A stretch of DNA of 29,717 bases from Verrucomicrobiaceae bacterium (lineage in GTDB: Bacteria > Verrucomicrobiota > Verrucomicrobiae > Verrucomicrobiales > Akkermansiaceae), in assembly GCA_003820635.1 (NCBI GenBank), contig RPOS01000033.1, positions 1-29,717 on the forward strand, given 5' to 3'. This document shows, piece by piece, positions 1-9,239 of this stretch. Each line of letters opens with the position of its first letter. The stretch's first letter is position 1. The translations under genes were made by a program, and so were the position numbers. The notes under the pieces are model-generated. The model worked only from the letters and a program-made list of their open reading frames with translations. It was not told the DNA's origin and ran no database searches.

Positions 1-70
1 AGTGCATCGGAAGAGAAGGAAGGGTGGCTTCGGCGCGTAAGCCCGCCGTCGCTCGTTGAGCTATGGCGGG

Positions 71-135
71 CAGCCTTCGCCAAGGCTCCGTCAGTCAAGC
101 CGCTGGCTTGCCAGCCGAAGCCTTGGCGAAGGCTG
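71..135 (-). terminator. Large imperfect hairpin overlapping the tmRNA 3' end
   Basis: Two 17-base arms, 71-87 and 119-135, are perfect reverse complements. They enclose a 31-base loop that holds a second small hairpin (GCTGGC at 102-107 against GCCAGC at 110-115). The right arm overlaps the encoded CCA end of ssrA by two bases. On the minus strand it would form just as polymerase leaves ssrA, so it could act in termination or 3' processing. No U-run follows, so it is not a textbook intrinsic terminator. It could also be a dispersed repeat inserted beside the RNA gene. Confidence 0.5.
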
Positions 136-491
136 GTGGAGGCGAGGGGAGTCGAACCCCTGTCCGGAACGCCGTCAACGATGGTATCTACACGTTTAGC
201 GGATCATCTGGTGTTTCGGAAACGCTGGGCCGACCCGCCGCGTTGCGTTTCCTAGTGTCCTGTTTGATCTCGATGGGAAACCCGGCCACCCGGTTTTCCA
301 TCCAGCCTTCTGAGGTGTCGTCGTCCCCCTCAGAAGGCGTCGGGGTTCGGACGTGACTGTCAATTAAGCAGCCAATGCGAGCTCGTTGGAGTCTGCATTT
401 ATTTGTTTTGAGCGGCTTTTAAGGAGGCCAGCCGATCAACCTCCACGTGCAACCAGCGCATCAGACATTCCGTCGAAACCGGAACGCCCCC
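134..491 (-). ncRNA. ssrA: Transfer-messenger RNA (tmRNA)
   Basis: tmRNA rescues stalled ribosomes in trans-translation with SmpB. On the minus strand the gene starts GGGGGCG and contains the diagnostic GGTTTCGAC tract at about 472-480. It ends with a T-arm (GGTTCGACTCC type) followed by CGCCTCC-A-CCA. The first seven bases pair with CGCCTCC to form the acceptor stem, with one G-U pair. The discriminator is A and CCA is encoded. The tag reading frame lies at 364-396: GCA GAC TCC AAC GAG CTC GCA TTG GCT GCT TAA, giving the tag ADSNELALAA, which has the usual ALAA degron end. The length of 358 nt is normal for a one-piece tmRNA. Ends were set from the acceptor pairing. Confidence 0.96.
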
Positions 492-507
492 ATTTGCCGA
501 AGCAGGG

Positions 508-537
508 GTAAAATGCACGGGGTCCGCGCCGATGCAA
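508..537 (-). promoter_or_regulatory. Possible ssrA promoter
   Basis: On the minus strand TTGCAT (532-537) and TTTTAC (508-513) are separated by 18 bases and lie 16 bases upstream of the mature tmRNA 5' end. That would leave a short leader for RNase P to remove. The match to a sigma-70 consensus is only fair. Confidence 0.3.
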
Positions 538-571
538 CCGGAATTTCCAAATTTCCCGCTGCCATGGGCTG

Positions 572-613
572 GAAAAACCACGGGCGTCGGATCCCTTGTT
601 CCGACGCCCGTGG
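572..613 (-). terminator. Rho-independent terminator of the MoxR/DUF58 operon
   Basis: A perfect 14-bp stem (578-591 against 600-613) with an 8-base loop is followed, on the minus strand, by five T residues at 573-577. It lies about 95 bases after the DUF58 stop codon and before ssrA. It therefore separates the five-gene operon from the tmRNA transcription unit. Bases 614-706 show no gene. Confidence 0.85.
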
Positions 614-706
614 GCCCTTTGGGGGGGCAATTGTGCTATCCCTTACGGAGGTGAGAATGCCACAAAACGGCCGTATCGCCATTACGCGATCGCGTGTTTC
701 GCAGCC

Positions 707-2007
707 TCAGATTCGCCCGGCCGCCTTGATATCGGAATAGCGGTTGGCCAGCGCCACGGGAAATTCCCCGGCGGTGGAATCGAGAGTGAGGATGCCGAGC
801 GCACCGAGGGTGGCGAGGATTTCGCGGCGCTCCTGCACGTAGCGGCCTGCGGCGAGGTGGCGCAGCGCGGTGGCAAAGGAATCGACCGGTTGGGACAAGG
901 CATCTCGCGCCACCTTCTCGCGGATGCTGGCGAGCAGCACCAGGTGACGGGTCTGGAGCGTTTGGAGCGCGGGCAAAAGCTCCTTGCCATCCTCGCCGCG
1001 CAGATTGGTGAGCAGGATCACCAGCGAACGCCGGCGCTGGCGCGTCATGAGTTTTTCCACCGCTTCGGAAAAATCGCTCGGCGCGGCTGTGGTCTGGTAG
1101 TCGTAGAGGTGGTTGAGCAACACCGGCATCGCGTGGCTGCCCTTCACCGGCGGCAGCCAGCGGTCGCTGCCACCGAAGGATTTCACCGCCACCTGGTCGC
1201 CCTGCCGCAGCGCCACATGCGCCACTAACAGAACCGCGTTGAGCACGTGGTCGAACTGCGGCACGCCGCCGTCGAGCGCGCGCATGCGGCGGCCGGTGTC
1301 TAACAGGAAGATCACCGACTGGTCGCGCTGTTCCTGATAGTCCCGGCTGATGAGCGCCTGCCTGCGTGAGCTGGCCTTCCAGTCGATCTGGGAAAACGGA
1401 TCGCCATCGCGGTAATCGCGCAGTTGGTGGAAATCCCGGCTGGTTCCGGGCCGTGGCCGGCGCACGATGCCCAGCGGGTTGTCGCGGTGCTGCATGGCCA
1501 GCAGCGCGAAGCGCACCACCGGCTCGTAGTTCGGATAGACTTTCACGGTTTCCTCCGCGAGATGACTGGTCTTGCGCGTCCACAGCCCGGCTGGAGAAAA
1601 CCGCCGCACCTGCAGCGGGCCGAAGCGCGCCTCGCCCCGCGTGTTGATCGTCACCGGATGAAACACGCGGATCTCGCGCCGCACCGGAAGTTCGCCCGAC
1701 CATGGCATCGTTTCCGCTATCGATCCCTGCGGAATGCCGTCGAAGACCTCCACTTTGGCGGAGTGCTTGCCATGATTGTGAAGCTCCAGCACCACCTCGC
1801 CGGGCTCGCCGAGTGCGAAGCGGCCGGGCAGCCGGCGTTTCACTTCGGGCGGGCGCAGGCAGCGCAGCCAAATGCCGTCTAACAGGGCAACGGCTCCGGC
1901 GGCGATCCCATACCATTTCCACAGCGGCAGCAGCGTGGGCACAAACACCGCGGCCACGCCCGGCAGGAGCCAGGCGGCGGCAAGCATCAGAAACCTGTGG
2001 GTGGGTG

Positions 2008-2011
<4 letters not shown>
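707..2011 (-). CDS. DUF58 domain-containing protein
   Basis: This 434-residue protein has two N-terminal hydrophobic segments (about residues 8-50). The DUF58 signature follows at 198-212 (RDYRDGDPFSQIDWK). A von Willebrand A-like core has DTGRR at 238-242 where a classical MIDAS would read DxSxS, so the metal site looks degenerate. DUF58 proteins are regularly encoded beside MoxR ATPases, which are thought to act as chaperones or metal-insertion factors for VWA partners; no specific substrate can be read here. The ATG overlaps the TGA of the MoxR gene as ATGA, implying translational coupling. It is the last gene of the operon. Three CTGTTAG motifs lie within it (near 1225, 1300 and 1879). 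Confidence 0.92.
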
Positions 2012-3011
<1,000 letters not shown>

Positions 3012-3015
<4 letters not shown>

Positions 3016-4106
3016 GTCATGGACGGGTGGTTGAGGACTTTGAGCAATAGCTGGAGATCGGCAGTGGTGCGGGTGAACGCGGCGGAATCGGCAGGAATCG
3101 TTTCTGATAGAGCGAGGGAAACGCGCACTGGCGGCAGGCCGGCGCGCTCGGCCAGAAAGATCCGCAGGTCATCGGCGCTGCGGCCAGCGGCAAGGCAGGC
3201 GCGGTGGCCGGACTCGGAGACTTGCTCGCGCAGCGGGCGGAGCAGCGCGGCGGCGTGATCCAGCTTCCAGTGAAAATGCCCGAGCGCTTCGAGTTGTTGA
3301 TCGTAGCCCCGCTGCTCCGGCGGCGTGGCGGATTCCAGCGGGCCGAATCGGCTCAAGCTTTTCCACAACCACAGCACGAGCCACGCGGCCAGCCCTAACA
3401 GAACGGGCGTGAGATGCTCGCGCAGCAGACTCCACAGGGAAAGCCCGGCACCGCGCATGAAGCCCACCCGGCCTTCGTATTCCGAAGCTTCGATCAAGGC
3501 CGCCAACAGAGCCGCATGATCGTTATCCGCAATCCAGCGGTTGCGGAAAATCCGGCCGTCGGTGATCACGGTGATGCGGCCTTCGCCCAGCCGCGCGGTG
3601 GCGAAGACACCATTTTTGCCGTTGCCCTTGGAAACGGCACAATCGGACACGGCATCCACCTTGAACACCTCGTCCGCAAAACGGATCCGGCGTGCCTTGG
3701 TCTTGTCACCATCGTGCAGGCGGATCCGCGCCCGCTCGAGCATGGCACGCAGCGCCGGTTCCACCACCGGCGGCGGATGGCGGCCGGTCCAGTCGTTGGT
3801 TTGCGCATCCGCATGTTCTAACAGGAGAACCAGGTGCCCGCCTCCGCCCACCCATTCCTCCATCCGGCGGGTGAAACTTTCATTGCTCAAGACCGATGCC
3901 GGCACCAGCCACAGCGCATCGTCCGCCCCGGGTGCGGTCCATGCAATCACCGAGGAAACCTCCCCGCCCATGCGCTCCACGAATCGCTCGGCGGCCAGCC
4001 ACGGATTCAGCCGCGCCTTGCCCTTGTAGCCGGTCTCGCGCACCACCTCGGTGTAGTCGCAGGCTGTTAGAAAACACGCCGCAGCGAGAATCGCCAGATA
4101 ACGCAT
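3012..4106 (-). CDS. DUF4350 domain lipoprotein
   Basis: The predicted product has 364 residues and starts with a lipoprotein signal: MRYLAILAAACFLTAC, with the lipobox LTAC at 13-16 and Cys16 as the lipidation site. A DUF4350-like domain follows (AAERFVERMG near 38-47, LVLLLEHAD at 92-100, ITDGRIFRNRW at 181-191). One membrane helix lies near 231-249, then a cytoplasmic tail. The open frame extends 92 codons upstream, but that part is arginine/glycine-rich shadow coding inside the DUF4129 gene. The ATG at 4106 gives the signal peptide and overlaps the DUF4129 stop as TGATG. DUF4350 is a standard partner in MoxR/DUF58/DUF4129 clusters; its biochemical role is unknown. Confidence 0.85.
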
Positions 4107-5554
4107 CACCCTTCCCCCCTTTCCCGGAACGGCCACTGGCGGCACAGCGCCTCCACCTCCACGTCTTCCGGCGGCCGCCCGGCGTAGGCCATCCGCGTCC
4201 ACGCGCCGGTGATGCCGCGGAAGTAATCCGGCTGCGCCGCAGCTCCGGCCTGTTCGACGCGGCGCAGGCAGTCGCCCTCGGTATCGGACTCGCGGATCTC
4301 GACGCGCGCCGTCTCGATGACGCGTGAAATGGCCGCCCGGTAGAGCAGGCCCAGCGCTTCCGGGTGCCGGCCCTGCCGCCACAATGCCAGCGCGGCGGAC
4401 GGCACATCCTCCGGCAGGGTTTCCGGGGAAACCTCAAGGCCCACCACCACCCGGGCTGTTAGATTTTCACCGGCAGTCTTCGCACCGCCGGTGCCGCGGA
4501 TGCGAAACAGGTGCCGGTGGGTCCAGAGCAGCCATGCCAGCGCCGCCAGCAATGAGGCCACCACCACGCACACGAGCGCTTTTCCCAACCATTCGGCGGC
4601 GCCGCCAAGGCGCAGCCAGTTCAGGTTCCAGCGGTTTTCCCGCCCCTTGGGAATCCGCTCGATCACCGTGTGGACCTTGAAATCGGCATCCATCTTCACC
4701 GCGCGGATCACTTGCGCGGGATCGGCAGCCTCATCCGCGCGCGACGTTTGCGGCAGCCAGACGAGGGCCAGCAGCATTCCCAACAGCGCCACTCCGCCCA
4801 AGCGCCGGGCGAGGCGTTTGAGCGCGAGTTCCACATCCCAACCTTCCAGCCAGGTGCGGTTGTTGAGATAAATGCCGAAGCCCGCGCCGGTGACGAACAC
4901 GTCGGTCAGCGACATCGCCAGCATCACGCAGACGGCCACCACCCGCAGGATGAGCGGCGGGATTTCCGTGGGATTGGATGGATCCCAGCTTTCCAGCGCC
5001 ATTTGCCACGCGCCGTCCTGGCCTTCCGGAATGAACATCCCCGCCAACATGAGGATGGCGAGGCCGAACCAGCACGCGGCGAGATCCGCGATCAGATAGA
5101 TCCACATCACCACGCCCTCGCCGCGGCGCGCGAGTTGCTGGCGGCGCTGCTTGTGTGCCCTGCCGCGCAAGCCTTCCAAGTCCTCCACCGCCAGCGTCAC
5201 CGGCAACCATGGCGACAACCTGCCGAGAATGAAGCGATGGAAAAACCGCCGCGTCCAGGCGCGCGGGATTTCCTTCAGCGAGCGGCTCCACGCAGGACGC
5301 TCGCCAAACAAGCGCCGGCTCAGTTCGAACAAAACCATGCGCGAGCCCGCCGGTTTCCACCACCAGAACAACAACAACCAGAGCATCGGCCGCTCCCACA
5401 GCCACCAGGCGGTCGCCGCCGTGGGCACCAGCACCGCCAGCCACCAGGCGGAGAAGCAGCGCCAGAAATCACGCCGCACCAGTGCGAAGCCGAGATCCAC
5501 CGCCTCCCAGTCGCTGCGCGGGCGGATCTCCGCCGTCACTTCATCGAGCCGCAT
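4106..5554 (-). CDS. DUF4129 domain membrane protein
   Basis: This 482-residue protein has several hydrophobic helices (about 36-52, 55-70, 150-175, 200-230, 252-270 and 322-344). It ends in a soluble domain at 388-475 with the DUF4129 hallmark LWRQGRHPEALGLLYRAAIS. The central charged stretch 270-320 probably faces the periplasm. DUF4129 genes commonly neighbour MoxR, DUF58 and DUF4350 genes; no enzymatic motif is visible. The start overlaps the end of the SpoIIM-like gene by 14 bases, so the two are probably translationally coupled. Confidence 0.85.
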   Translation of the reverse strand: MRLDEVTAEIRPRSDWEAVDLGFALVRRDFWRCFSAWWLAVLVPTAATAWWLWERPMLWLLLFWWWKPAGSRMVLFELSRRLFGERPAWSRSLKEIPRAWTRRFFHRFILGRLSPWLPVTLAVEDLEGLRGRAHKQRRQQLARRGEGVVMWIYLIADLAACWFGLAILMLAGMFIPEGQDGAWQMALESWDPSNPTEIPPLILRVVAVCVMLAMSLTDVFVTGAGFGIYLNNRTWLEGWDVELALKRLARRLGGVALLGMLLALVWLPQTSRADEAADPAQVIRAVKMDADFKVHTVIERIPKGRENRWNLNWLRLGGAAEWLGKALVCVVVASLLAALAWLLWTHRHLFRIRGTGGAKTAGENLTARVVVGLEVSPETLPEDVPSAALALWRQGRHPEALGLLYRAAISRVIETARVEIRESDTEGDCLRRVEQAGAAAQPDYFRGITGAWTRMAYAGRPPEDVEVEALCRQWPFRERGEG

Positions 5555-6515
5555 CCCCCGCCCTCCTTCCGGCTGTTAGAAGATAGATAGCGCACAGGAC
5601 CCAGCCAAGGATGCCGAAGGCATACTTGATCTCGGAGGCAATTTGCCGCGCCGACCAGAAGCCCTCGATCAGCGCGGCCAGCGTGGTCAGCAGCGCCGCG
5701 CCGTAAATGAGCGGCAGCGCCTGCTTGGACGCCTCCACCAGCGCGCGGGTGCGCGGCAGCCGGCCCGGCCGCAGGATGGCGAGGCCGATTTTCATCCCGG
5801 CCATGCCGGAAACCACCATGCCCAGCAGCTCGAAGGACGAGTGGCCGCTCACAAAGCTCCAGAACGATTCCGGATTGCAGGCATGATTCACATAACCCGC
5901 CGCCGCGCCAATGTGCAGGCCGTTGAAGAGCAGGAAAAACAAGGTTCCCACCCCCGCCGCCATGCCGCCCGCGAAGATCCGGAAGTCGATGGCCACGTTG
6001 TTGTAGATGTAAAAACAGAACATCATGAAGTTCGAGCCATACTCCTCGCGCAGGTGGGCGATCTGCTCCTCCCTGCCGCCATACATCTTCTCCATGGACG
6101 CCATGCCGTCCGCGCCGAGCACCGCCTGGATCCAGCGGATTTCATGCGCGGAGGAGAACATCATCGCGAAAAACGGCAGCCAGAACACCGCGTTGCAGAG
6201 CCAGAACAGGCGCCGTTCGCGCCGCACCGCCTGCGGAAACCCGGCCACCAGGAACTCCACCGCGCGTCTCCAGCCGCCGCGGCCCGTCCGATGGATCAAC
6301 TCATGGCCGCGGATCACCAGCGCGTTGAGCCGCTCCGTGATCCGCGCCCCATACATCCGGCTCTCCGCCAGCGAGAGATCCATGCAAATCTCCCGGAAGC
6401 GCCGCGGCATTTCACCCGCCGCCGGATCCTTGCGGCCTTTCTCCAGTGAAACCACCAGCCGCTCGTATTCCGCCCAGCGTTCCTGGTTCCTGTGCTCGAA
6501 ATCTCCGGATGTCAT
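5541..6515 (-). CDS. SpoIIM (stage II sporulation protein M)-like membrane protein
   Basis: With the ATG at 6515 the product has 324 residues. A GTG 15 bases upstream is in frame, but the ATG gives the cleaner N-terminus. It starts with a charged helical region (1-100) containing PQAVRRERRLFWLCNAVFWLP, followed by four or more membrane segments. The conserved SGHSSFELLGMVVSGMAGMKIG stretch (223-244) is typical of the SpoIIM/DUF95 family. This family occurs widely in non-spore-formers beside MoxR clusters, so a sporulation role is not implied. It is the first gene of the minus-strand operon. The RDD-family gene that often precedes it elsewhere is absent: the next gene upstream is divergent. 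Confidence 0.85.
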   Translation of the reverse strand: MTSGDFEHRNQERWAEYERLVVSLEKGRKDPAAGEMPRRFREICMDLSLAESRMYGARITERLNALVIRGHELIHRTGRGGWRRAVEFLVAGFPQAVRRERRLFWLCNAVFWLPFFAMMFSSAHEIRWIQAVLGADGMASMEKMYGGREEQIAHLREEYGSNFMMFCFYIYNNVAIDFRIFAGGMAAGVGTLFFLLFNGLHIGAAAGYVNHACNPESFWSFVSGHSSFELLGMVVSGMAGMKIGLAILRPGRLPRTRALVEASKQALPLIYGAALLTTLAALIEGFWSARQIASEIKYAFGILGWVLCAIYLLTAGRRAGDAAR

Positions 6516-6626
6516 GCAGGCGGGCGGCACTCAAGCCGCCAGCAAGGCTGAACCCGCGCGTCCGCCGCGTCCATTCCCAACTGAAGGATGGAACGGCCGC
6601 GGTGTTCGTGATTTCCTCGCGGCGCG

Positions 6627-7532
6627 ATGATTTCCACGGACGCGCCTGCAACCCGGCCTGTGCTGGCCGCTCATGAGTGGCGGCAGCGGGCGGAGGCACA
6701 CCGGGAGCGGGCAGGCTGCCACACGCGGCCGGCGCGGATGAGGCGCGACCGGGGCTTGCCGCACCCGATCGCGGATTTCCTGTTTGAGTATTATCCGTTT
6801 CCGTTTTCGTTGTTAGAAAACTGGCATCCGGGCACCGGGCTGGTCTTGGAAGCGGACTCCCCCGCCCTGCCGGTGTGTTATCCGGAGCGTTGCTACACGC
6901 TGCATCACGGACGCATCGCGGCGGATCCGGGGAAGCTGGAGGCGAGGCAAATGGAGCGGCTGGAGTGGATCGCGGCCTTGTTGGAGGCGACCCGGGACCG
7001 TGCGCCGAATTTCGCCTGCCACGGGCTGCACGAGTGGGCGATGGTGTATCGCGGCAAGGAGGTGCGCCATGAAAAGACGCTGCGGCTGCGGCTGCCGCAG
7101 GAGCAGATCGACGCACTGGTGGAAAGCCGCGCGATTTGTTGTTCACACCACGATGCGTTCCGGTTTTTCGCGGCGGAGGCGCGGCCGCTCAACCGCTTGC
7201 AGCCGGACTTGGAAAGCCGCCATTTGCTGGAACAACCGGGCTGTCTGCACGCGAACATGGATCTCTACAAATGGGCCGCCAAGGCGATGCCTTGGGTGGG
7301 ATCGGAGTTGCTGCTGGATTGTTTCGAGCTGGCGGTGGAACTGCGCGAGCTGGACATGCGGGCGAGCCCCTATGACCTGAGAGACTGGGGCCGGGAGCCG
7401 GTGCGCATCGAGACGGCGGATGGCCGCCGGGTTTATGAGGAAGAGCAGAAACGCCTGTCCGTGCTGGCGCGGCCGCTGCGCGAGCTTTTGATCGCCGCGC
7501 TGCGCCGGACGCTGGATGCGGCGACGCGCTAG
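6627..7532 (+). CDS. Conserved protein of the family often annotated 3-methyladenine DNA glycosylase
   Basis: This 301-residue protein carries HPIADFLFEYYPFPFSLLENWHPGTG at about 46-71. It resembles an actinobacterial/verrucomicrobial family widely labelled 3-methyladenine DNA glycosylase. I see no helix-hairpin-helix/GPD motif or AAG-type signature, so the enzymatic label is doubtful. Conserved-looking features include HEWAMVYRGKEVRHEKTLRLRL, a CSHHDAFRFF segment and NMDLYKWAAKAMPW. It lies divergently from the SpoIIM-like operon (112 bases between starts). Its stop codon interlocks with that of nadK: the CTAG at 7529-7532 supplies TAG on both strands. Confidence 0.6.
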   Translation: MISTDAPATRPVLAAHEWRQRAEAHRERAGCHTRPARMRRDRGLPHPIADFLFEYYPFPFSLLENWHPGTGLVLEADSPALPVCYPERCYTLHHGRIAADPGKLEARQMERLEWIAALLEATRDRAPNFACHGLHEWAMVYRGKEVRHEKTLRLRLPQEQIDALVESRAICCSHHDAFRFFAAEARPLNRLQPDLESRHLLEQPGCLHANMDLYKWAAKAMPWVGSELLLDCFELAVELRELDMRASPYDLRDWGREPVRIETADGRRVYEEEQKRLSVLARPLRELLIAALRRTLDAATR

Positions 7533-8383
7533 ACACCCTGCCAGCCGAGCTTCTGGCGCAGGGCTTCGTAAAACGACCGGTCTTCCAGCCGTAGCAAGTG
7601 GAACGAGCGGCCGGCTTTGCGGACCTCGATATGATCGCCGGGCTCGATGCGCACGCTGTCCCGGCCATCGACGGTGAAGAGCATCGGCTCGCTCTCCGGG
7701 TCCTCGGAAGACAGCGTGACGACCGAACAATCCGGCAGCACCAGCGCGCGCTGGCTTAGGCTGTGCGGGCAAATGGGCGTGATGAGAAACACTGCCGCAC
7801 CCGGAGCGATGAGCGGCCCGCCCGCGGAGAGTGAGTAGGCGGTGGAGCCGGTGGGCGTGGCGACGATCATGCCGTCCGCGCGGTAATCATTGAGCAGTTC
7901 CCCATCCACCTTGACGCAGAGTGAAACGAGGCGTCCGGTTTCGCCACGGGCAAGGGTGATTTCATTGAGGGCGATGAAGGTTTCCGCAGCACGGCCGCGG
8001 CGATGGACAGTGGCGGCGAGCAGGGTGCGGATGCTGGTGGTGTAGCGGCCCGCGGCCACGGCTTGCGCGAAGGGCCGGAGCTCTCCATCGGTGCAGCTGG
8101 TGAGGAACCCAAGGGTGCCGATGTTGATGCCGGCCACGGGTTTCTCAAAATCCCCTAGCCGCGCGACGGCGTGCAGCATGGTGCCATCACCGCCGATGAC
8201 CGCGGCCAGATCGACGTGCTCGGAAAACGCGTCAGCCGGGATGCCGCCATCCTCGCCGACGAGCGCGGCGGTGTCTTGATCCAGCAGGGTTCCGATGCCC
8301 TCCGCAGCAAGCGCGGCTTGCAGGGCGCGCAGCGTGGGGATGGAGCCGGGCTTGTGGGGGTTGACGAAAATTCCGACGGTCAC
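7529..8383 (-). CDS. nadK: NAD kinase
   Basis: NAD kinase phosphorylates NAD to NADP with ATP or polyphosphate. With GTG at 8383 the product has 284 residues. Diagnostic motifs, numbered from that start, are GGDGT (64-68), NIGTLGFL (87-94), LNEI (139-142) and ATPTGSTAYSLSAGGP (175-190), which form the substrate and nucleotide sites. The frame stays open to an ATG at 8521, but that would run across the start of divergent coaD, and the added residues look non-native. An in-frame TTG at 8392 is the alternative start. The gene converges on the preceding gene with overlapping stop codons. Confidence 0.93.
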   Translation of the reverse strand: MTVGIFVNPHKPGSIPTLRALQAALAAEGIGTLLDQDTAALVGEDGGIPADAFSEHVDLAAVIGGDGTMLHAVARLGDFEKPVAGINIGTLGFLTSCTDGELRPFAQAVAAGRYTTSIRTLLAATVHRRGRAAETFIALNEITLARGETGRLVSLCVKVDGELLNDYRADGMIVATPTGSTAYSLSAGGPLIAPGAAVFLITPICPHSLSQRALVLPDCSVVTLSSEDPESEPMLFTVDGRDSVRIEPGDHIEVRKAGRSFHLLRLEDRSFYEALRQKLGWQGV

Positions 8384-8484
8384 GGTGGGCAATCTAAGCG
8401 ATGATCCACCCGGCTGGCAAGCTTGCCGGGCAATGCCAAATTTTGCGGTTTCCAGTGCGGCGGTTTCCGGCCTAGCTTCCGGCC

Positions 8485-9009
8485 ATGCGCAGCGCGGTTT
8501 ATGCCGGTTCCTTCGATCCACCGACCAATGGCCATCTCTGGATGATCGAGCAGGGGCTGGGAATGTTCGACCAACTCATCGTGGCCATCGGCAACAATCC
8601 GGCGAAACGCTATTCGTTCACCGTGGAGGAGCGGCTTGAGTTGCTGCGGCTGTCCACCAGCCCGGCGGACAATCTGGTCATCACCCATTTCGACAACCGC
8701 TATCTGGTGGACTACGCGCGGAAAAAGGGCGCGAAATACGTGCTGCGCGGCATCCGCTCGCCGCACGATTACGAGTATGAGCGGGTGATGCGCCACATCA
8801 ACGCCGACATGGCCCCGGAAATCACCACGGTCTTCCTGATGCCGCCGCGGGACATCGCCGAGGTTTCCTCCAACATGATCAAGAGCCTGATCGGCCCCAA
8901 GGGCTGGGAGGACACGGTGCGGCGCTATGTGCCGGAGCCCGTGTTCGCCGAACTCGCACGCAAGGACCAAGGCGGCGGCCCGCTGCGCGATTTGGGGATC
9001 ATGCACTGA
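8485..9009 (+). CDS. coaD: Phosphopantetheine adenylyltransferase
   Basis: CoaD transfers AMP from ATP to 4'-phosphopantetheine, the penultimate step of coenzyme A synthesis. The 174-residue protein starts with the nucleotidyltransferase motif [10 protein letters not shown] (8-17). [17 protein letters not shown] follows, then [14 protein letters not shown], both typical of CoaD. The usual ISS-T-x-R C-terminal motif reads [12 protein letters not shown]. The length is slightly above the usual ~160. The ATG at 8485 fits family N-termini exactly. It is divergent from nadK (about 100 bases between starts) and is followed by an intrinsic terminator. Confidence 0.96.
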   Translation: MRSAVYAGSFDPPTNGHLWMIEQGLGMFDQLIVAIGNNPAKRYSFTVEERLELLRLSTSPADNLVITHFDNRYLVDYARKKGAKYVLRGIRSPHDYEYERVMRHINADMAPEITTVFLMPPRDIAEVSSNMIKSLIGPKGWEDTVRRYVPEPVFAELARKDQGGGPLRDLGIMH

Positions 9010-9062
9010 TGCCCCCGGGAAAAACGCTCTATCAGTTAGAAACCGCTTATTTCCAGCGACTT

Positions 9063-9098
9063 GCGGATTTGAATTTTTTTATTCAATCCGCATTTTTT
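9063..9098 (+). terminator. Rho-independent terminator after coaD
   Basis: GCGGATTTGAA (9063-9073) pairs with TTCAATCCGC (9082-9091) with one bulged base around a T-rich loop, and six T residues follow at 9093-9098. It lies about 55 bases after the coaD stop codon. The rest of 9010-9239 holds no gene. Confidence 0.75.
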
Positions 9099-9239
9099 GA
9101 TTGCCACGGTGCGGAGCCTCTCCTTGCTTCCGGGCGCGCTTGATCTGCCGTATCCTGTTGGCCGATCTGAAACTCCCCCACCGACCAGAGCGTCACAAGC
9201 TCCCATGATCGCTAAAAAAACCAGTCTTTGGTCGGTTTC

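Noticed and set aside
4107..4382. N-terminal extension of the DUF4350 gene
   Set aside because: It lies within the DUF4129 gene and is low-complexity; the lipoprotein signal begins at 4106.
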